Source of the DNA: Pseudomonas anguilliseptica
GTDB lineage: Bacteria; Pseudomonadota; Gammaproteobacteria; Pseudomonadales; Pseudomonadaceae
NCBI RefSeq assembly: GCF_900105355.1
Contig: NZ_FNSC01000001.1
Coordinates: forward strand, 1,922,001-1,986,000
Direction of reading: 5' to 3'
DNA length: 64,000 nt
Of this stretch, positions 43,817-52,611 are shown piece after piece (the stretch's first letter is position 1; each line of letters starts with the position of its first letter). A model generated the notes under the pieces. The model saw only the letters and a list, made by a program, of their open reading frames with translations, searched no databases and had not been told where the DNA came from. A program made the translations under genes and the position numbers.

Positions 43817-44203
43817 TCATGGACACAGAGTCGTGTCGCTGATTCTCCAGTTGTATATAGCGTTGCCTCTGCGCTCGTGGTGCGAGCGTTCGAGCAGGGC
43901 TAGGAAACGTGGCTTGTCCAGCGAGTGGGAGCGGCCATTCGCGGCGATATTGAGGCGATAGGTGTCCGGGAAACTGTTCTGCAACTCGTCGTCGAAGGAG
44001 ATATAGGACAGCACTTCGGTGACTTCACCCGGCGCCAGGAGTTGGTCCTGTACGAAAGGTTCTTTGGCATTGGAGTATTCGTGGGTGGTGATGCTTACCG
44101 GGTAGGCGCAGGCGTTCTCGAAGTCGGCAATAAACACCGTTTTCGATTGCGCGGTGCAACCTCCGAGAACGAGCAAGCAGAGCAGAGCAAATGGCTTAGT
44201 CAT
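43817..44203 (-). CDS. Small lipoprotein, candidate immunity protein for the PAAR effector
   Basis: A 128-residue lipoprotein. The signal peptide ends at lipobox VLGGC (Cys near residue 16). The mature beta-rich domain has FENACAYPVSITTHEYSN and VTEVLSYISFDDELQNSFPDTYRLNI, and ends in a Cys-containing tail (DTTLCP). I do not recognise the family. The start overlaps the stop region of the PAAR-metallopeptidase-like gene by 8 bp, and no other gene separates it from tssF. Overlap with a toxin-like gene and an envelope location make it the best immunity candidate, with a periplasmic target for the effector implied. Confidence 0.72.
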   Translation of the reverse strand: MTKPFALLCLLVLGGCTAQSKTVFIADFENACAYPVSITTHEYSNAKEPFVQDQLLAPGEVTEVLSYISFDDELQNSFPDTYRLNIAANGRSHSLDKPRFLALLERSHHERRGNAIYNWRISDTTLCP

Positions 44204-45755
44204 GGAACTGCACCCGCGTTAGCCACAGCAAGCCCTTGACGTCTTGTTCCGAGGCAACGGAGCGGCTCCAGAAATTTTGGTATCCAGATGGGCCGCTGGG
44301 GTAGTCGGAGTGGTAGTGCATCACATCAATTTCCCCGCTGCCCGGCACTGGGTGGTTTTCCAGCGGGGATTGGGTCAGCACTGTGGAGGTTTTCTTGTGG
44401 CTCCAGGAATATTTCGGGACCAGCCCGCGGTCGCCGTATTTGTTAAGGATTAGATGACCCACTTCATGGGCGGCAGTGTGCTCAAAATCGCCGTCGGCGA
44501 AATCCGCCGGGTATCTCGCGGCGCTCCAGAAACCCTGGTTGTGATAGATCTTCTTGAAGATGGCAAAGCTGGTGGAGCGGCAGAAGTCGGCATCGAGCGC
44601 CTCGATCAAGGGAAAGTTCTTGGCGCTTGGCTCGGCGTTCACGTCCGCCACCACTGTCACTTTGTAGGCGCCCTTGGCTGTTTGGATTGCTGCGCCTATA
44701 CCTGGCGCACGACTGCCATTACGCGACCAGTAGCGTTCGATACCGGCCTTGGCCATGGCCTTGAGTTGGGTAAAGGTTTTCGCCGTCAGCTTGGCGTCCT
44801 TGCCCGACACGCCGCCATCGGAAAAACTCGGCCGAACGGTGATCTCGACTGTCTTGGCGTTGCGGTCGATGCGGGCGTCGACCCAGCGGATTTCTTCCGC
44901 CGAGTTGTCCAGGCGCAGCTCGGCGATCTGGCGCTGACCGCCTTTATGAGCGGTCAGGCGGATGCAGAGGTTCGGGCTCTTCAGCACTTGGGTATCCAGT
45001 ACCCCGGCCATGTCGTAGCCGTCCCACTGCCACGGATGTTTGCCTGCAGGTAGCAATGCAGAGGTATCCGACTCGGAATAGAGAAGTGTGCTGCCGTCGA
45101 AGACTTCCAAGGTCAGGCTGTCCGCCGCTTGCTTGCGGTTGTCGACGAGGAAATCAATGCTTTCCTGGTTCTTCGTCGTCGCGCCAGCGAGTTCGTCGTA
45201 GTCCGGGATTTCCAGTGGGGTCAGCAAATGGTTGCCGCCCGACTTGAGCTTGAGGCGGTAGTCCAGCTCAATGGCCTCCTGCTTGGCGTTATTCGCCTGG
45301 CTGGCAGTCGCGGCAGCTACCGGGGTTGTGCTCGCCGCGGCAGTGGAGGATGTACCGCCACCGCCACCGCCACCGCCACCGCCACCGCCACCGCCACCGC
45401 CACCGCCGGATGCGGCTTTCGGCGCAGCAATCGCTGCCATCGTCAGGGCTGCAACGGGGCTGACGGCAGCGCCGCCGCCACTGGTACCGATCAGCACCGT
45501 CCCCGAACCCGCGATCACCGGATTGCCATGGTTGCCCACGGTGCCGAGCACGGTGGCCGGTTTGCCGTTGATCAGCACGGTGGGGATGACCGCGCTGGCC
45601 AGGGTGCTGCCGCAGCCGGTCGGGTCGCCCATGCGCGCAGCGGGCAGGTTGTCGAACAGCACGTCGGGGGAGCCGGCGACAATCGGATTGGTGCCGTGGC
45701 CGGGAATTGGGCAGGCAGTAGGGTCGCTGGCGCGGGCTGCGGGTTTACCGGACAT
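44196..45755 (-). CDS. PAAR-domain protein with C-terminal HExxH metallopeptidase-like domain (putative T6SS effector)
   Basis: A 519-residue protein. Residues 1-95 are a PAAR tip domain (KPAARASDPTACPIPGHGTNPIVAGSPDVLFDNLPAARMGD ... NGKPATVLGTVGNHGNPVIAGSGTVLIG). An Ala-rich stretch and 18 consecutive Gly then form a linker. A beta-rich middle region (about 165-330) precedes a zincin-like end with HEVGH at 430-434 and a possible third ligand in EIDVMHYH near 475-482. PAAR domains cap VgrG, so the protein should ride on the spike as a specialised effector. I do not match the C-terminal part to a named toxin family. The gene sits between tssE and tssF, 10 bp after tssE, followed by an overlapping lipoprotein gene. 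Confidence 0.85.
   Translation of the reverse strand: MSGKPAARASDPTACPIPGHGTNPIVAGSPDVLFDNLPAARMGDPTGCGSTLASAVIPTVLINGKPATVLGTVGNHGNPVIAGSGTVLIGTSGGGAAVSPVAALTMAAIAAPKAASGGGGGGGGGGGGGGGGGGTSSTAAASTTPVAAATASQANNAKQEAIELDYRLKLKSGGNHLLTPLEIPDYDELAGATTKNQESIDFLVDNRKQAADSLTLEVFDGSTLLYSESDTSALLPAGKHPWQWDGYDMAGVLDTQVLKSPNLCIRLTAHKGGQRQIAELRLDNSAEEIRWVDARIDRNAKTVEITVRPSFSDGGVSGKDAKLTAKTFTQLKAMAKAGIERYWSRNGSRAPGIGAAIQTAKGAYKVTVVADVNAEPSAKNFPLIEALDADFCRSTSFAIFKKIYHNQGFWSAARYPADFADGDFEHTAAHEVGHLILNKYGDRGLVPKYSWSHKKTSTVLTQSPLENHPVPGSGEIDVMHYHSDYPSGPSGYQNFWSRSVASEQDVKGLLWLTRVQFHD
45355..45408. repeat. Hexanucleotide tandem repeat encoding a polyglycine linker
   Basis: Eight perfect copies of CCGCCA (45355-45402) and a variant CCGCCG (45403-45408) encode 18 Gly on the minus strand. 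Copy-number change of this 6-bp unit keeps the frame and changes the PAAR-to-toxin spacer by two Gly per unit. Confidence 0.95.
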
Positions 45756-45764
45756 GGGCTCTCC

Positions 45765-46169
45765 TTAATTGACCTTGACCTGTCCGCTGCCGTCCAGGCG
45801 CGCGGAGAAACTGACTTGGCGTTTAAAACCGTCGACTTCCAGTAGGCCTTCGATGGCAAAGGCCAGGCTCAGCGGGTTGTTGTCGCGCGGCAGGGAAATC
45901 ACCCGCACGTCGCTTAAACGCGGTTCGTACGCTTCGATAAAGCGTTCGATGGCAATACGCGCCTGCTGCAGCGAATCGTGCAGCGACAGGCGCATATCGT
46001 TGAGATCGGGCAACCCGTAGTCCGGCAGCGTTTGCACGCTACCGGCTCGGGTGCTGAGCATTTTCGCCAGATGAGTCGCCACGGAGGCCATTGCGGCGAC
46101 CTCGCGGCTCCAGCCAGCGCGCTGGCTGGCTTCACCGCCGAGGCGCTCGAATAGGCTTCCGTAGCTCAC
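45765..46169 (-). CDS. tssE: Type VI secretion baseplate protein TssE (gp25-like)
   Basis: A 134-residue gp25-like protein: SLFERLGGEA at the N-terminus, the central YGLPDLNDMRLSLHDSLQQARIAIERFIEAYEPRLSDVRV, and the FAIEGLLEVDG beta segment. It nucleates sheath assembly in the baseplate. It starts 6 bp after tssC. Length is a little short but complete for TssE. Confidence 0.95.
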   Translation of the reverse strand: MSYGSLFERLGGEASQRAGWSREVAAMASVATHLAKMLSTRAGSVQTLPDYGLPDLNDMRLSLHDSLQQARIAIERFIEAYEPRLSDVRVISLPRDNNPLSLAFAIEGLLEVDGFKRQVSFSARLDGSGQVKVN

Positions 46170-46175
46170 TGGGTG

Positions 46176-47651
46176 TTACTCCTTGTCCAGCTTGCCAACT
46201 AAGGACAGGGTGAAATCGGCACCCATGTACTTGAAGTGCGGACGCACGTTGAGGCTGACGCGGTACCAGCCTGGCTCACCATCAACATCACTGACGATCA
46301 CTTGCGCGGCGCGCAGCGGACGACGGCTACGGACTTCGGAGCTTGGGTTTTCCTGGTCAGCAACAAACTGACGGATCCACTTGTTGAGTTCCAGTTCGAG
46401 GTCAGTGCGCTCTTTCCACGCGCCGATCTGCTCGCGCTGCAGCACTTTCAGGTAGTGAGCCAGACGGTTGATGATGAACATGTACGGCAGTTGGGTGCCG
46501 AGTTTGTAGTTCAGCTCAGCGGTTTTGCCTTCTTCACTGATGCCGAAGAACTTCGGCTTCTGCGTCGAGTTGGCGGAGAAGAACGCGGCGTTGTCGCTGC
46601 CTTTGCGCATGGTTAGGGCGATAAAGCCTTCTTCGGCCAGTTCGTATTCACGACGGTCGGAGACCAGTACTTCGGTCGGGATCTTGGTTTCAATCTCGCC
46701 CATGCTTTCGAAGTGGTGCAACGGCAGGTCTTCTACTGCGCCGCCGCTCTGTGGGCCGATGATGTTCGGGCACCAGCGGAACTTGGCGAAGCTGTCGGTC
46801 AGTTTGGAGGCGAAGGTGTAGGCGGTGTTGCCCCACAGGTAATGCTCGTGGCTGTTGGCGACGTTTTCTTTGTAGACGAAGGTCTTCACCGGGTTGTCTT
46901 CCGGGTCGTACGGGTTGCGCAGCAGGAAGCGCGGTACGGTCAGACCAACATAGCGGGCATCTTCTTGCTCGCGGAAGCTCTGCCATTTGGCGAACTGCGG
47001 GCCTTCGAAGTGATCCTTCAGATCTTTCAGGTCCGGCAGGCCGGTGTAGCTTTCCAGGCCGAAGAACTTCGGACCGGCAGCGGCGATAAACGGCGCGTGG
47101 GACATGCTGGCGACACTGGCAACGTATTGCAGGGTCTTGACGTCCGGCGCGCTCGGGTCGAAGAAGTAGTTGGCGATCAGAGCAGCGACCGGCTGGCCAC
47201 CGAACTGGCCGTATTCGGCGGTGTAGATGTGCTTGTACAGGCCGGACTGCATGATTTCCGGGCTGTCCTCGAAGTCATCGAGCAGATCTTGCTTGGAGGC
47301 GTTGATGATCTCCAGCTTGATGTTTTCGCGGAAGTTGGTGCGATCCACCAGCAGCTTGAGGCCGCGCCAGGAGGATTCCAGCGCCTGGAATTCGGCGTTG
47401 TGGAGGATTTCGTCCATCTGCCGGCTGAGCTTGGCGTCGATCTCCGCGATCATGCGGTCGACCATGGCCTTTTTCACCGGCTCATTTTCGTTCTGCGGCT
47501 TCAGCAACTCTTCGATAAAGGCCGACACGCCACGCTTGGCGATGTCATAGGCTTCGTCGTCCGGAGTCAGTTTGGTCTCGGCAATGATGCGGTCGAGGAT
47601 GCCGAGGTCGGCGGCGCTGCGACCGCTTTCTACTGCTGCACTAGTGCTCAT
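46176..47651 (-). CDS. tssC: Type VI secretion contractile sheath large subunit TssC
   Basis: A 491-residue large sheath protein (VipB/EvpB family). Diagnostic segments are LDRIIAETKLTPDDEAYDIAKRGVSAFIEELLKP near the start, LESSWRGLKLLVDRTNF, and SRRPLRAAQVIVSDVDGEPGWYRVSLNVRPHFKYMGADFTLSLVGKLDKE at the end. With TssB it forms the contractile tube that drives injection, and its N-terminal helix is the ClpV target. It lies 24 bp after tssB. Confidence 0.97.
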   Translation of the reverse strand: MSTSAAVESGRSAADLGILDRIIAETKLTPDDEAYDIAKRGVSAFIEELLKPQNENEPVKKAMVDRMIAEIDAKLSRQMDEILHNAEFQALESSWRGLKLLVDRTNFRENIKLEIINASKQDLLDDFEDSPEIMQSGLYKHIYTAEYGQFGGQPVAALIANYFFDPSAPDVKTLQYVASVASMSHAPFIAAAGPKFFGLESYTGLPDLKDLKDHFEGPQFAKWQSFREQEDARYVGLTVPRFLLRNPYDPEDNPVKTFVYKENVANSHEHYLWGNTAYTFASKLTDSFAKFRWCPNIIGPQSGGAVEDLPLHHFESMGEIETKIPTEVLVSDRREYELAEEGFIALTMRKGSDNAAFFSANSTQKPKFFGISEEGKTAELNYKLGTQLPYMFIINRLAHYLKVLQREQIGAWKERTDLELELNKWIRQFVADQENPSSEVRSRRPLRAAQVIVSDVDGEPGWYRVSLNVRPHFKYMGADFTLSLVGKLDKE

Positions 47652-47675
47652 GAATTAGCTTCCTTGTTAATTGAA

Positions 47676-48182
47676 TCAGGAGTCCAGCTTGCCTTGGGCA
47701 GCCAGGCCGAGTTCGCCGAGTACGCGGTCACGCGAGTCGTCGTCAGCCAGCACGCTTTCGATGGCCTTGCGGAAGGCCGGGGCATTGCCCAGTGGGCCTT
47801 TCAGAGCCACCAGGGCGTCGCGCAGTTCCATCAGTTTTTTCAACTCAGGGACCTGGTCGACGACATTGGCCGGGTTGAAGTCCTTCATCGAGTTGATGCG
47901 CAGCTGCACGGCCATGTCGTCGCCTTCAGCGTCGTCCTGCAGACGGTTAGGCACGGCGAAGGTCAGGTTGAGTTCCTGCTTGGCCAGCACTTCGTCGAAG
48001 CTGTTCTTGTCGATGCTGATCGGCTTGCGGTCTTCGATCTTGCGATCGTCGGCGCGCTGGGTGAAGTCACCCAGAACCATCAGTTTCAGTGGCAGTTCGA
48101 TCTCTTCCTGAGCACCGCCAGTGGCGGGTTTGAAAGTGACGTTGATGCGTTCCTTGGGGGCTACCGAGCCTTCTTTGGCCAT
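47676..48182 (-). CDS. tssB: Type VI secretion contractile sheath small subunit TssB
   Basis: A 168-residue small sheath protein (VipA family) with the conserved RINVTFKPATGGAQEEIELPLKLMVLGDFTQR near the N-terminus, then LTFAVPNRL and the C-terminal helical region with RVLGELGLAAQGK. The ATG at 48182 is chosen over 48188 because the GGAG ribosome site is 7 bp upstream of it but only 1-2 bp from the other. It partners TssC. Confidence 0.96.
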   Translation of the reverse strand: MAKEGSVAPKERINVTFKPATGGAQEEIELPLKLMVLGDFTQRADDRKIEDRKPISIDKNSFDEVLAKQELNLTFAVPNRLQDDAEGDDMAVQLRINSMKDFNPANVVDQVPELKKLMELRDALVALKGPLGNAPAFRKAIESVLADDDSRDRVLGELGLAAQGKLDS

Positions 48183-48215
48183 GGTCATTCTCCGTTACGG
48201 TTATGGCCCGAGGGC

Positions 48216-49778
48216 CTAGTCCAGTACCACTTCAAGATCGAGGTGGCACAACCTGCGGTAGATCTCTTCCTTGCTTTCACGCACCGCGTGGTTCTGCGGC
48301 AACAGCTCACAACAGCTGTGCAGCATGCGCAGTACGTCCAGGGCGAGATCGGGTTCCCAGTCGCCGAGGCCGGTGGCCTGTAGCGTCTGGTCGAGCGATT
48401 CGAGTTGGGTCTTGGCCAGTTCGTATTTCTTTGCGCTGTAGCACAGGCGCGCCAGGGTCAGCTGCCAGAAGAAGCGTTCACGGCCGCCGCGCGCCTTGGC
48501 CAGGCCGAGCTTGAGTTGCTGCACGGCGGATTTCAGGCCGTCCTTGCGCAGCTTGGGCAGGGTTTCCTGCAGGGCGATATCCCAGGCCGGCAGGCTGTTG
48601 CCGTCGTTGGCGACTGGGGCGTTTTCGCTGACCGGCGCCTGTACATGCGGCATTACGTGGGAGCTGAGCCAGGCCCGGGTCTGTGCATCGGCGAAGGCGC
48701 TGCCGTCGTGGAAGCGCAGTTCTTCCAAGCCGCTCATGCGCTGCATAAACAGTGCGAGCTGGATTTCCACTTCACGCATCGCCTGCTCGGCGTCCAGTTC
48801 GTGCAGGCACTGCCAGACGAGATGCTGGCCGTCGAGCCAGAAGGGCGCGCGGGCGATGCTGGCTTCCAGGTCGACCAGCAGGTCGGCGTATTGGCCGTTC
48901 TGGTAGCGCTCCTGATAGCTGGCCAGCTTGTCGGCAGGTAGACCGCGCAGCGCGGTGATCTGTTCGGCGTTGCGTTCCGGCAGGCTGTCGATGGGCAGCC
49001 AGAGCAGGGTGCGCGCCAGGCGCAGGGCGCGCAGGTCGCTGGCTTTCTGTTTCAGCCAATAGGCGCAGAGCGGACGGGCCTGGTCTTGCAGGCTGCGCAG
49101 GCTCTTGTGCGCTTCCTTTTCACTTTCCACCGGTGCGCCAGGGGTGAGCATCTGGCTGGCGGCCTGTTTGACCTGGGCAATCGCCGCGCCGACGGAACCG
49201 GGCTCCGGCTGACCCTGGCTGGCGCGCTTGACCAGCTCATCCAGGCGCCGGCACAGCGGTAGCAGCAGCGGTGCATCTTCGCCCAGGTGCTCGGCCAGGC
49301 AGGCTTCCAGAGCGCGCAGTTGCTCGGCCAGGCTGCGGAACAGCGCCAGTTGTTCGCCAATCGGTACATGTTCGGCCAGCGCCTGCTCCAGGCGAGGAAT
49401 CAGCCAGCTGATGGCGGCGGCGCGGGTGCGCTGTTTGCGCGGATGCAACTCGACCCAGTGGTTGAGGCACAGGTAGTGCAGCAGGCTGAAACCGGCTTGC
49501 AGGCCGGGGAAGGATTCACGCTGGTAAAGCCCCCAGATCAGCCAGGCGGCAACGCGCAAATCCTTGGAGTGGGCGCTGAGCAGTATCTCGCTGTTTTCGC
49601 GGACCTTTTGCCAGTCGATCGCCGCCGTTTCGTACAGTGCGGTGGCCTTGCCCAGCTCGTTTTCGAGAACTTCATATTCCGTGGAATAACGCACGTCATT
49701 ACCGGCAAAGTTCCCTTCATTTATAGGAAGTTTGGCCAGCTCTAAATAATGAGCAGTGAGTTTGTTTGAATAGGTCAT
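48216..49778 (-). CDS. tssA: Type VI secretion protein TssA (ImpA N-terminal/VasJ-type)
   Basis: A 520-residue TssA of the long class. The ImpA-type N-terminal domain (about 10-130) includes FAGNDVRYSTEYEVLENELGKA and the WQKVRENSEILLSAHSKDLRVAAWLIWGLYQRE segment. A helical middle part follows, then a C-terminal domain with RERFFWQLTLARLCYSAKKYELAKTQLESLDQTL that resembles the VasJ-type end. TssA proteins act in tail assembly or sheath stabilisation. It is the first gene of the operon. Confidence 0.94.
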   Translation of the reverse strand: MTYSNKLTAHYLELAKLPINEGNFAGNDVRYSTEYEVLENELGKATALYETAAIDWQKVRENSEILLSAHSKDLRVAAWLIWGLYQRESFPGLQAGFSLLHYLCLNHWVELHPRKQRTRAAAISWLIPRLEQALAEHVPIGEQLALFRSLAEQLRALEACLAEHLGEDAPLLLPLCRRLDELVKRASQGQPEPGSVGAAIAQVKQAASQMLTPGAPVESEKEAHKSLRSLQDQARPLCAYWLKQKASDLRALRLARTLLWLPIDSLPERNAEQITALRGLPADKLASYQERYQNGQYADLLVDLEASIARAPFWLDGQHLVWQCLHELDAEQAMREVEIQLALFMQRMSGLEELRFHDGSAFADAQTRAWLSSHVMPHVQAPVSENAPVANDGNSLPAWDIALQETLPKLRKDGLKSAVQQLKLGLAKARGGRERFFWQLTLARLCYSAKKYELAKTQLESLDQTLQATGLGDWEPDLALDVLRMLHSCCELLPQNHAVRESKEEIYRRLCHLDLEVVLD

Positions 49779-50222
49779 TCCATGACTCGATTATCGCTGC
49801 GGGTAACTTCGGAGAAGCCGGTGAAGCTTGCGAAGATCATCTTGCTGCGCTGTGGGTGCGCAAGAAGTTGCGCGCGTCCTAGTGAGGTGGGCATCCTAGC
49901 CCTATGAAGAGTGTCGGACAACCGTTGAAAGTATGAAATATGTAACAGTGAGAGATATTCGACGATTATTAACTGGAACGATAGTTCCTAAAAATTATGA
50001 GTGTTTCGTCACAATAAGAAGGGCCTGAAAAGTTATGTCGGGATATGGCTCTATATATGTAAGTAATTGCTTGCTGGCAAATTAGTGGCGCGTCACAGAA
50101 GTTGTCTGATTACTGCGAGTTAGTGTGACGTAGTGCAGGTTCTGCCGGGTTGGCCTGTGACCGCAGTGCTACGGCCGAGCCCGGACGAGCTCGGCGCGGG
50201 GAGGGGGTAAACCGTTGGTCGG
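49779..50222. other. Intergenic region upstream of tssA
   Basis: These 444 bp hold no supported gene. The part 49920-50100 is AT-rich compared with its surroundings and must hold the promoter of the T6SS operon. A short palindrome, GGAAC-GATA-GTTCC at 49975-49988, is a possible operator. No clear sigma-54 -24/-12 match was found on the minus strand. Near the 3' end of the mutarotase gene a 6-bp inverted repeat (50175-50180 with 50189-50194) lacks a T run. Confidence 0.5.
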
Positions 50223-51128
50223 TTAATCGCGGCAGGATTCGGCCCAGAGACTCACATCGAGCTGATGCTGCTCACCCGCCGCCAGTACACGGATATCGTC
50301 CAGTACGTTGGCGTGTTCGATACACAGCATGCCGGGCCAGGCATCGGCGGCGAATTGCGAGAGGCGTTGCGCCTTGTCGATCCAGGGGTTCCACAGTACG
50401 GCCGAGTTTGAGCCACTGCTGTGCAGCTGGATGCGCCGCCGCCAGGCGCGGTCAAGGATGCTCAGCTGCGCCGGGGTGTTCAGGTAGATGCGGTCGGTCT
50501 CGCCGCTGAAGTGCAGCAGGCCGTCCTGCTGGCGTTGCTGCCAGTCTTCCAGGGTTTCGATATAGCGGCAGCCGTGCAGGCCTTCGACCGCGACGTGGCG
50601 GATATCGCTGACGGCAAAGTAGCTGTGCAGCGCCTGGCTGATGGCCAGCGGCGTTTCGCCCAGGTTGCGGCTGCTCAGTTGGATATGCAGGCGCTCGTCC
50701 AGGCGAATGCTCAGGCGCAGTTCGGCGGTGTGGGGCCAGTCGATCAGCGGTTGGGTGGCGCTGTTGTAGACGAATTCCAGCTGGACGCCATCATCGTGCT
50801 GATCGATGCCTTGCAGCTGCCAGTCAAGGTTGCGTACCAGGCCGTGGGCGGGTGCAGTGTCGGGCTGCAGGTGCATGCTTTGTATGGCCTGCGGGTTGCG
50901 TTGCAGGCTGCCAAACCATGGCCAGCACACCGGCACGCCGCCGCGCACGCCTTGGCCGCGCTTGTAGGCCGCTTGCCCGCTGAGCCAGATCAGCGGCGGC
51001 TGGTCATCTTCCTGATAGCTGAGTATCTGCGCGCCTTGCTGGCTGATCAGCAGTTCGCGGGCACCAACCCGTGCGCGCCAGCAGGTCAGCTCATCCAGCT
51101 CAAGGCGTTCAACGTGGGATCTGGCCAT
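50223..51128 (-). CDS. D-hexose-6-phosphate mutarotase (YeaD family)
   Basis: A 301-residue galactose-mutarotase-fold enzyme that interconverts anomers of hexose 6-phosphates in the cytosol. Motifs are GVRGGVPVCWPWFG (about 64-77), the active-site AHGLVRNLDWQL with catalytic His, the second His in ALHSYFAVSDIRHVAVEGL, and VLWNPWIDKAQRLSQF with the Trp-Asn-Pro-Trp phosphate-binding region near the end. Length is normal. It stands alone between the T6SS operon and the TRAP genes. Confidence 0.92.
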   Translation of the reverse strand: MARSHVERLELDELTCWRARVGARELLISQQGAQILSYQEDDQPPLIWLSGQAAYKRGQGVRGGVPVCWPWFGSLQRNPQAIQSMHLQPDTAPAHGLVRNLDWQLQGIDQHDDGVQLEFVYNSATQPLIDWPHTAELRLSIRLDERLHIQLSSRNLGETPLAISQALHSYFAVSDIRHVAVEGLHGCRYIETLEDWQQRQQDGLLHFSGETDRIYLNTPAQLSILDRAWRRRIQLHSSGSNSAVLWNPWIDKAQRLSQFAADAWPGMLCIEHANVLDDIRVLAAGEQHQLDVSLWAESCRD

Positions 51129-51191
51129 CGGTGTACTCGTAGAGATAGGGATTAAAGAAGGCTATTGGAGCCCAGCTTGCGCGCAGAAAGC

Positions 51192-51216
51192 AAAACGCCC
51201 GTCAGTGACGGGCGTT
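51192..51216 (-). terminator. Terminator after dctM
   Basis: AACGCCCGTC (51194-51203) and GACGGGCGTT (51207-51216) form a perfect 10-bp stem with a 3-base loop. On the minus strand it is followed by a T run (AAAA at 51192-51195 on the plus strand). It lies 18 bp beyond the dctM stop. Confidence 0.88.
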
Positions 51217-51234
51217 CTGTGGCTGGAGTCAGGC

Positions 51235-52611
51235 TTACTTGCCGTAGACCTGTTCCGGCAGCCAGGTGATCAGTCCCGGGAACTGGTAGGCAATCACCAG
51301 CAGCAGGATCTGGATCAGGATAAACGGCAGCGCACCTTTATAGATGGTGCTGGTGGGTACCGAGGCCGGGGTGACCCCGCGCAGGTAGAACAGCGCAAAG
51401 CCGAACGGCGGAGTCAGGAAGGACGTCTGCAGGTTCAGTGCGATCATCACGCCCAGCCATACCGGGTCCAGGCCCATGGCCAGCAATACCGGACCGACAA
51501 TCGGCACCACCACAAAGGTGATCTCGATAAAGTCGAGGATAAAGCCGAGCAGGAAGATCACCACCATTACCAGGAAGAACGCGCCGAGCACGCCGCCAGG
51601 CAACTGAGCAAAGATGTCCTCGATCATCGCCTCGCCGCCGAAGCCGCGGAACACCAGGGAGAACAGCGAGGCGCCGATCAGAATGAGGAACACCATGGCG
51701 CTGATTTCGGTGGTGCCGTAGGCCACTTCGCGCAGCTGGCCGAAGTTCAGCTTGCCCTTGTAGAAGGCCAGCAGCATGGCACCGAGGGCGCCGAGTGCAG
51801 CGGCTTCGGTGGGGGTGGCGTAACCGGCGAGGATCGAGCCGAGCACCGCGCCGATCAGCAGCAGCGGCGGTGCCAGGGCGTTGATCAGCTTGCCCCATTC
51901 GATCGGGCCCAGTTCTTCCTGCGGCAGCGCTGGCAGCTTCTTCGGCTGGAAGATTGCCACGCCAATGATGTAGGCGATATACAGCCCCACCAGCAGCAGG
52001 CCAGGTAGCAGCGCACCGACGAACAGGTCACCGACCGAGACGGTTTTGGGCGAGAAGATGCCCATCTTCAGCTGCGCCTGTTGGTAGGCGCTGGACATCA
52101 CGTCACCCAGCAGCACCAACACGATGGACGGCGGAATGATCTGCCCCAGGGTGCCGGTGGCGGCCAGGGTGCCGGTGGCAATCGCCGGGTCATAGCCACG
52201 GCGCAGCATGGTCGGCAGGGCCAGCAGGCCCATGGTCACCACGGTGGCGCCAACGATACCGGTGGAGGCCGCCAGCAACGCGCCGACCACACACACGGAA
52301 ATCGCCAGACCGCCGCGCAAGGTGCCGAACAGCCGCGACATGGATTCGAGCAGGTCTTCGGCGACCCTGGACTTCTCCAGCATCACTCCCATAAACACGA
52401 ACAACGGCACCGCCAGCATGGTCTGGTTGTTCATGATGCCGAACAGGCGGTTGGGCAGGGCGCTCAGGTAGCCGCCATCGAAGGTGCCAGTCAGAATGCC
52501 GATGCCGGCAAACAACAGTGATACGCCGCCCAGAGTGAAGGCCACCGGGTAGCCAGCCATCAGGGCCGCGCAGATGCTGATAAACAGCAGAATCGCCATC
52601 AATTCAGCCAT
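51235..52611 (-). CDS. dctM: TRAP transporter large permease DctM
   Basis: A 458-residue, very hydrophobic protein with about 12 transmembrane helices. Typical DctM segments are VPLFVFMGVMLEKSRVAEDLL, GATVVTMGLLALPTMLRRGYDPAIATGTLAATGTLGQIIPPSIVLVLLGD and YATPTEAAALGALGAMLL. It is the ion-coupled membrane subunit of a TRAP importer and works with DctQ and the binding protein encoded divergently. The start overlaps dctQ by 8 bp. Confidence 0.95.
   Translation of the reverse strand: MAELMAILLFISICAALMAGYPVAFTLGGVSLLFAGIGILTGTFDGGYLSALPNRLFGIMNNQTMLAVPLFVFMGVMLEKSRVAEDLLESMSRLFGTLRGGLAISVCVVGALLAASTGIVGATVVTMGLLALPTMLRRGYDPAIATGTLAATGTLGQIIPPSIVLVLLGDVMSSAYQQAQLKMGIFSPKTVSVGDLFVGALLPGLLLVGLYIAYIIGVAIFQPKKLPALPQEELGPIEWGKLINALAPPLLLIGAVLGSILAGYATPTEAAALGALGAMLLAFYKGKLNFGQLREVAYGTTEISAMVFLILIGASLFSLVFRGFGGEAMIEDIFAQLPGGVLGAFFLVMVVIFLLGFILDFIEITFVVVPIVGPVLLAMGLDPVWLGVMIALNLQTSFLTPPFGFALFYLRGVTPASVPTSTIYKGALPFILIQILLLVIAYQFPGLITWLPEQVYGK

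Noticed and set aside
49779..50222. Sigma-54 promoter upstream of tssA
   Set aside because: I scanned both strands for TGGCAC-N5-TTGC and found no match with correct GG-GC spacing.
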